10,329 nucleotides of DNA from NCBI GenBank assembly GCA_030638665.1, contig DAOWEF010000031.1, forward strand, positions 1 through 10,329, written 5' to 3'. Under the pieces are notes generated by a model. It saw only the letters and a list, made by a program, of their open reading frames with translations, did no database searches and was not told the origin of the DNA. This DNA comes from Dehalococcoidia bacterium. Its GTDB lineage: Bacteria > Chloroflexota > Dehalococcoidia > E44-bin15. Shown here in pieces: positions 6,604 through 10,329 of this stretch; the first letter of the stretch is position 1, and each line of letters starts with the position of its first letter. The position numbers and the translations under genes are program-made.

Positions 6604-7097
6604 TTACTATAGAAGCAATAAGAGAGCTCCGCGGGATAACCGGAGCCGGTATCATGGATTGTAAAAGCGCGCTCCACGAGGCCGGGTGCGATCTCGATAA
6701 CGCCATAGAGATTCTCAAAAAACGGGGCTTCGCCAAGGCAGAGAAGAAGGCCCATCGGGAGGTGCGCCAGGGGCTGGTTGAGGCCTATATACACACCGGA
6801 GGACGTATCGGGGCCTTGGTGGAGGTGAACTGTGAGAGCGATTTTGTGGCACACACCGATGAGTTCAAGAGGCTGGCCCATGACCTGGCGATGCAGGTGG
6901 CGGCCACCGACCCCTCCTTTTTGAGTAGCGAGGACATCCCTGAGGGGGTGGATCCTAGCGAGGCCTGTTTTCTCTCCCAGCCTTTTATTAGGGACCCCCA
7001 AATAACCGTCCAGGCCGTCATTGCGGAAACAATTGCCAGGGTGGGGGAGAACATCAAGGTGCGCAGATTTGCCCGCTTCGAGCTGGGTAAGGAATAA
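6600..7097 (+). CDS. tsf: Elongation factor Ts (short form)
   Basis: The nucleotide-exchange factor that releases GDP from EF-Tu. The N-terminal UBA-like domain is clear: [19 protein letters not shown] (7-25), then [13 protein letters not shown] (31-43). The core follows with [24 protein letters not shown] (61-84), which includes the SDFVA version of the conserved TDFVA motif. The C-terminal part ends with [18 protein letters not shown] (144-161). At 165 residues it is much shorter than the ~280 residues of the E. coli form. It appears to retain one core repeat and to lack the second repeat and the coiled-coil insertion, as in Thermus-type and some Chloroflexota EF-Ts. No frameshift is visible, and the frame closes at TAA just before pyrH. 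It starts inside the rpsB stop (ATGA overlap). Confidence 0.96.
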   Translation: MITIEAIRELRGITGAGIMDCKSALHEAGCDLDNAIEILKKRGFAKAEKKAHREVRQGLVEAYIHTGGRIGALVEVNCESDFVAHTDEFKRLAHDLAMQVAATDPSFLSSEDIPEGVDPSEACFLSQPFIRDPQITVQAVIAETIARVGENIKVRRFARFELGKE

Positions 7098-7820
<723 letters not shown>

Positions 7821-7829
7821 AGGTGGGCG

Positions 7830-8387
7830 ATGATCGATGAGGCACTATCAGCGGCAAGCACCAAGATGGAAAAAACCATCGAGGCACTGAGGAAAGAGCT
7901 GGCCACCATCCGAACTGGGCGGGCGACCCCAGCGCTGGTCGATAATATTAAGGTGGACTACTACGGTACGCCCACGCCGCTTAACCAGATAGCTACCATT
8001 TCAGCACCGGAGGCTAGGCTCCTCCTGATTCAGCCCTGGGATAGCAGTACGCTGCCCAGCATCAAGAAGGCTATCCTAAAGTCGGAGCTCGGCCTCAACC
8101 CCACAAGCGATAGAAATGTGATCCGCCTGGCAATCCCCCAGCTCTCTGAGGAGCGAAGAAAGGATATGGTTAGAGCGGTTCATAAGAGAGCTGAGGATGG
8201 CCGAGTCGCCCTGCGGAATATAAGAAGGGACGCCCTGGAGGAGCTCAGAAAACTGGAGCGAGAGAAGGAGATCTCCCAGGACGAGCAAAAACGCGCCCAG
8301 GAGCGACTTCAGGAGCTTACCGATAGCTTCATCGCCACGGTGGGCAAGGTAGCAGCGGATAAAGAGGCCGAGCTACTAGAGGTTTAG
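7830..8387 (+). CDS. frr: Ribosome recycling factor
   Basis: With EF-G it splits the post-termination ribosome. The 185-residue length is exactly typical. The three-helix-bundle domain I is formed by residues about 1-30 and 105-185, with the signature ATIRTGRATPALVDNIKVDYYG (25-46). Domain II (about 31-104) carries TPTPLNQIATISAPEARLLLIQPWD. The tail helix contains LSEERRKDMVRAVHKRAEDGRVALRNIRRDA (105-135) and EISQDEQKRAQERLQELTD. A GAGGTGG ribosome-binding sequence precedes ATG 7830, 9 bp after the pyrH stop. The order pyrH-frr is widespread in bacteria. Confidence 0.98.
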   Translation: MIDEALSAASTKMEKTIEALRKELATIRTGRATPALVDNIKVDYYGTPTPLNQIATISAPEARLLLIQPWDSSTLPSIKKAILKSELGLNPTSDRNVIRLAIPQLSEERRKDMVRAVHKRAEDGRVALRNIRRDALEELRKLEREKEISQDEQKRAQERLQELTDSFIATVGKVAADKEAELLEV

Positions 8388-8423
8388 TACAGGAGCTCGG
8401 GAATCTGGTTACGGATATAAACA

Positions 8424-9140
8424 GTGGCGAAACCCAGGATCAAGCATATCCCCAATCACGTCGCCATCATCATGGACGGCAACGGACGATGGGCCAAAGA
8501 GCGGGGGCTACCCCGGCTCGCAGGTCACCGCGCCGGAACTGATAATATCCGCCGTGCCATCAAATGCCTCGCCGACTACGAAGTGAAGTACATCACCCTG
8601 TTTGCTTTCTCCACAGAGAACTGGAGCCGCCCACGGAGAGAGGTTCAGGGGCTAATGCGCATCATGGAGGAGGTCATCGACCAGGAGACCGCAAACCTCC
8701 ACAAGGATGGGGTCAAGATCCTTCACCTCGGCCACCTCGATGGGCTCTCTGAGAGGCTCCAGCAGAAGGTGCAATACGCCATCGAGCTGACCAAGCACAA
8801 TACCAGATGCACCCTATGCATCGCCTTCAACTATGGCGGTCGCGCCGAGGTCGTAGATGCGGTGAGGCGCATCCTTCGCGATGGCATCACAAGCGATAAT
8901 ATAGACGAGGTACTAATTTCTCGCTATCTATATACCACAGACCTGCCCGACCCGGACCTGATCATCCGCACCGGAGGCGAGATGCGCCTCAGCAATTTCC
9001 TTATCTGGCAGGCAGCCTATAGCGAGTACTACGCCACACCAACCCTCTGGCCCGACTTCGGTCCGGAGGAGATCGAGCGGGCCCTCATTGCCTACAGTGA
9101 GCGGGAGCGTCGTTTTGGGGGACTAAAAAGGGAGGGCTAA
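8424..9140 (+). CDS. uppS: Undecaprenyl diphosphate synthase (cis-prenyltransferase)
   Basis: Extends farnesyl-PP with isopentenyl-PP to the C55 lipid carrier used for cell-surface glycans. It is a cytoplasmic protein working at the membrane. Conserved regions are HVAIIMDGNGRWA (12-24), with the catalytic Asp18, then GHRAG (34-38), LFAFSTENWSRP (59-70), FNYGGRAEVVDA (135-146) and LIIRTGGEMRLSNFLIWQAAYSEYY (179-203), with the diphosphate-binding arginines 182 and 188 and Glu201. The ending is WPDFGPEEIERAL. Length 238 is normal. The start must be GTG 8424, because a TAA stop lies at 8418-8420 in the same frame and the next ATG falls inside the active-site motif. No strong ribosome-binding site precedes it. 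Because archaeal-type organisms also carry this family, the exact chain length cannot be read from sequence. Confidence 0.97.
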   Translation: MAKPRIKHIPNHVAIIMDGNGRWAKERGLPRLAGHRAGTDNIRRAIKCLADYEVKYITLFAFSTENWSRPRREVQGLMRIMEEVIDQETANLHKDGVKILHLGHLDGLSERLQQKVQYAIELTKHNTRCTLCIAFNYGGRAEVVDAVRRILRDGITSDNIDEVLISRYLYTTDLPDPDLIIRTGGEMRLSNFLIWQAAYSEYYATPTLWPDFGPEEIERALIAYSERERRFGGLKREG

Positions 9141-9154
9141 GGCTCAGCGGCAGG

Positions 9155-9946
9155 ATGGTCAGGCAAAGGGTGCTCAGCGCGCTAGTCCTCTTACCCCTCA
9201 TCTTTTTGGTCATCTGGTTTGGCGGCCCCGCTTATTCCCTATTGGTCGCCGCTGTCGCTGCTCTGGGGGCACTGGAATTCTATGGCATGATGGGCCTCTC
9301 CAGGAGGCATCCGCTCACCCTTTTCGGGCTCGTCTGGGTGCTTCTCTTCGTCCTGGTAGCCCATTTTGAAGGAAGCTATACCGCGCCCCTCTTAACCTCG
9401 GCAGTGGCCTTTTCTCTAATCTGGCTCCTTTTCCGCTCCCCGGTGAAGGATGCCGCCACCAATTGGGTTTGGGCCCTCGCCGGGATCATCTATATCGGGT
9501 GGCTGCTGAGCCATTTTATCCCCCTTCGGGAACTGGAGGTCGGCAGGGAGTGGGTGCTCTTTGTGGTCCTTGCCACCTTTGCCGCGGACACCGCTGCTTT
9601 CTTTATCGGCAGGGCCTGGGGCAGGCATTCCCTCGCCGCAAAGATTAGTTCTGGGAAGACCTGGGAAGGGGCTGTGGGGGGCTTTCTAGGGGCCATCGCC
9701 GTATCACTGATCCTGGTGCTACTGCTAGGCCTGTCCATCCCCTATTGGCAAACGGTCATCCTCGGCGCCCTCATCGGCATCGTCGCCCCCCTGGGCGACC
9801 TCGCAGAATCAATGCTCAAGCGGAGCACCGGCCTGAAGGACTCGGGAACACTGATACCCGGTCATGGGGGCCTCCTCGACCGCCTCGATAGCATCCTCTT
9901 TACCGTCGTTGTAGTATACTACTATGTGATAAGGGTAATAATGTAA
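9155..9946 (+). CDS. cdsA: Phosphatidate cytidylyltransferase (CDP-diacylglycerol synthase)
   Basis: Makes CDP-diacylglycerol from phosphatidate and CTP at the cytoplasmic membrane, the branch point for phospholipids. The 263-residue protein is very hydrophobic, with about seven to eight membrane segments (roughly 8-45, 56-70, 76-93, 105-120, 133-152, 174-193, 199-215 and 247-262). The family signature is complete at 219-245: SMLKRSTGLKDSG, then TLIPGHGGLLDRLD, containing the Lys, Asp, His and Asp residues that bind metal and CTP. Upstream, ADTAAFFIGRAWGRH and ISSGKTWEG are also typical. The start ATG 9155 has only a poor ribosome-binding site. It gives the usual short basic N-terminus before the first membrane helix. 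The stop TAA 9944-9946 touches the place where dxr should begin. Confidence 0.97.
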   Translation: MVRQRVLSALVLLPLIFLVIWFGGPAYSLLVAAVAALGALEFYGMMGLSRRHPLTLFGLVWVLLFVLVAHFEGSYTAPLLTSAVAFSLIWLLFRSPVKDAATNWVWALAGIIYIGWLLSHFIPLRELEVGREWVLFVVLATFAADTAAFFIGRAWGRHSLAAKISSGKTWEGAVGGFLGAIAVSLILVLLLGLSIPYWQTVILGALIGIVAPLGDLAESMLKRSTGLKDSGTLIPGHGGLLDRLDSILFTVVVVYYYVIRVIM

Positions 9947-10329
9947 AACGGCTCGCCATTCTGGGCGCCACTGGCTCCATAGGGCAGCAGACCCTTGACG
10001 TGGTGCGCTCCGTCCCTGACCGATTTCAGGTGGTCGGTCTTGGCGCGGGGAGAAACGCCGCGCTTCTGGCAAAGCAGATCGAAGAGTTCCAGCCAAAATT
10101 TGTTTCTATCGAGTCAGCCAGTTCACCAGAGAGATTGCGTAGCTTAAAGTGCGAAATGCTGTCCGCGGAGGAGCTTGCGGCTCATCCTGATGTTGACCTG
10201 GTGGTAATCGCCATCTCAGGCAAAGCAGGTCTCAACCCCACCATGGCAGCGATCAGGGCCAAAAAAAGTATCGCTCTAGCCACTAAGGAGGTCCTGGTAA
10301 TGGCCGGGGGAATTATTACCACCGAGGCA
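9943..10329 (+). CDS. dxr: 1-deoxy-D-xylulose 5-phosphate reductoisomerase, N-terminal part (partial)
   Basis: Converts DXP to 2-C-methyl-D-erythritol 4-phosphate with NADPH, the committed step of the MEP isoprenoid pathway. The visible 128 residues begin KRLAILGATGSIGQQTLDVV, the NADPH-binding Rossmann motif GxTGxxG. They continue with VVGLGAGRNAALLAKQIEEF, DLVVIAISGKAGLNPTMAAI and IALATKEVLVMAG, the last matching the family's LANKESLVxAG segment with N to T and S to V changes. The frame is open to the right edge, so the catalytic domain is outside the window. The start is a problem. The codon before KRL is GTA (9943-9945), and no ATG, GTG, TTG or CTG occurs in this frame between the upstream in-frame stop (TAG 9889-9891) and the Rossmann motif. 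I set the start at GTA because GTG at that position would give the expected protein and a four-base overlap with cdsA. Confidence 0.9.

Noticed and set aside
9415..9648. Open frames on both strands inside cdsA.
   Set aside because: They overlap the membrane-spanning core of a complete cdsA and lack motifs. They are by-products of the GC-rich coding sequence.

Overview
The window is an ordinary-looking stretch of bacterial chromosome with dense housekeeping genes. It most resembles Chloroflexota, and probably the Dehalococcoidia. That placement is an inference from the gene order rpsB-tsf-pyrH-frr-uppS-cdsA-dxr, a very short EF-Ts, and a neighbouring minus-strand miaB and NAD-biosynthesis block. 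No database comparison was possible. I see no phage, transposon, CRISPR array or defence genes.

Layout. Positions 2-142 (+) hold the last 46 codons of an ABC-transporter ATPase that looks like CbiO/EcfA. Converging on it is a minus-strand block that reads leftward from about 5660: tRNA-Ser(GCU), miaB, a wrecked nadA, nadB (L-aspartate oxidase), a cysteine-rich DUF3795-type protein, nadC (quinolinate phosphoribosyltransferase) and a HAD-type phosphatase. From 5666 rightward (+) runs the translation and envelope operon: rpsB (S2), tsf (EF-Ts), pyrH (UMP kinase), frr (ribosome recycling factor), uppS (undecaprenyl-PP synthase), cdsA (CDP-diacylglycerol synthase) and the first part of dxr (DXP reductoisomerase), which runs off the right edge. 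Two back-to-back promoters with ideal 17-bp spacers fill the gap between the blocks.

How the genes work together. NadB, NadA and NadC would normally turn aspartate into iminoaspartate, then quinolinate, then nicotinate mononucleotide. Here the 318-bp space between miaB and nadB contains only the two ends of nadA. The N-terminal ~20 codons are joined directly to the C-terminal ~70 codons, out of frame, with an additional in-frame stop. About two thirds of the gene is missing, while nadB and nadC remain open and motif-complete. On the plus strand, the genes supply ribosome components and recycling, pyrimidine nucleotides, the lipid carrier for wall glycans, the phospholipid precursor, and the MEP isoprenoid pathway that feeds UppS.

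The points most worth a second look are the internally deleted nadA, the lack of any standard start codon for dxr (GTA stands where GTG would be expected), and a tandem-repeat acidic tail on S2. I found nothing that supports a wholly new multi-gene system.
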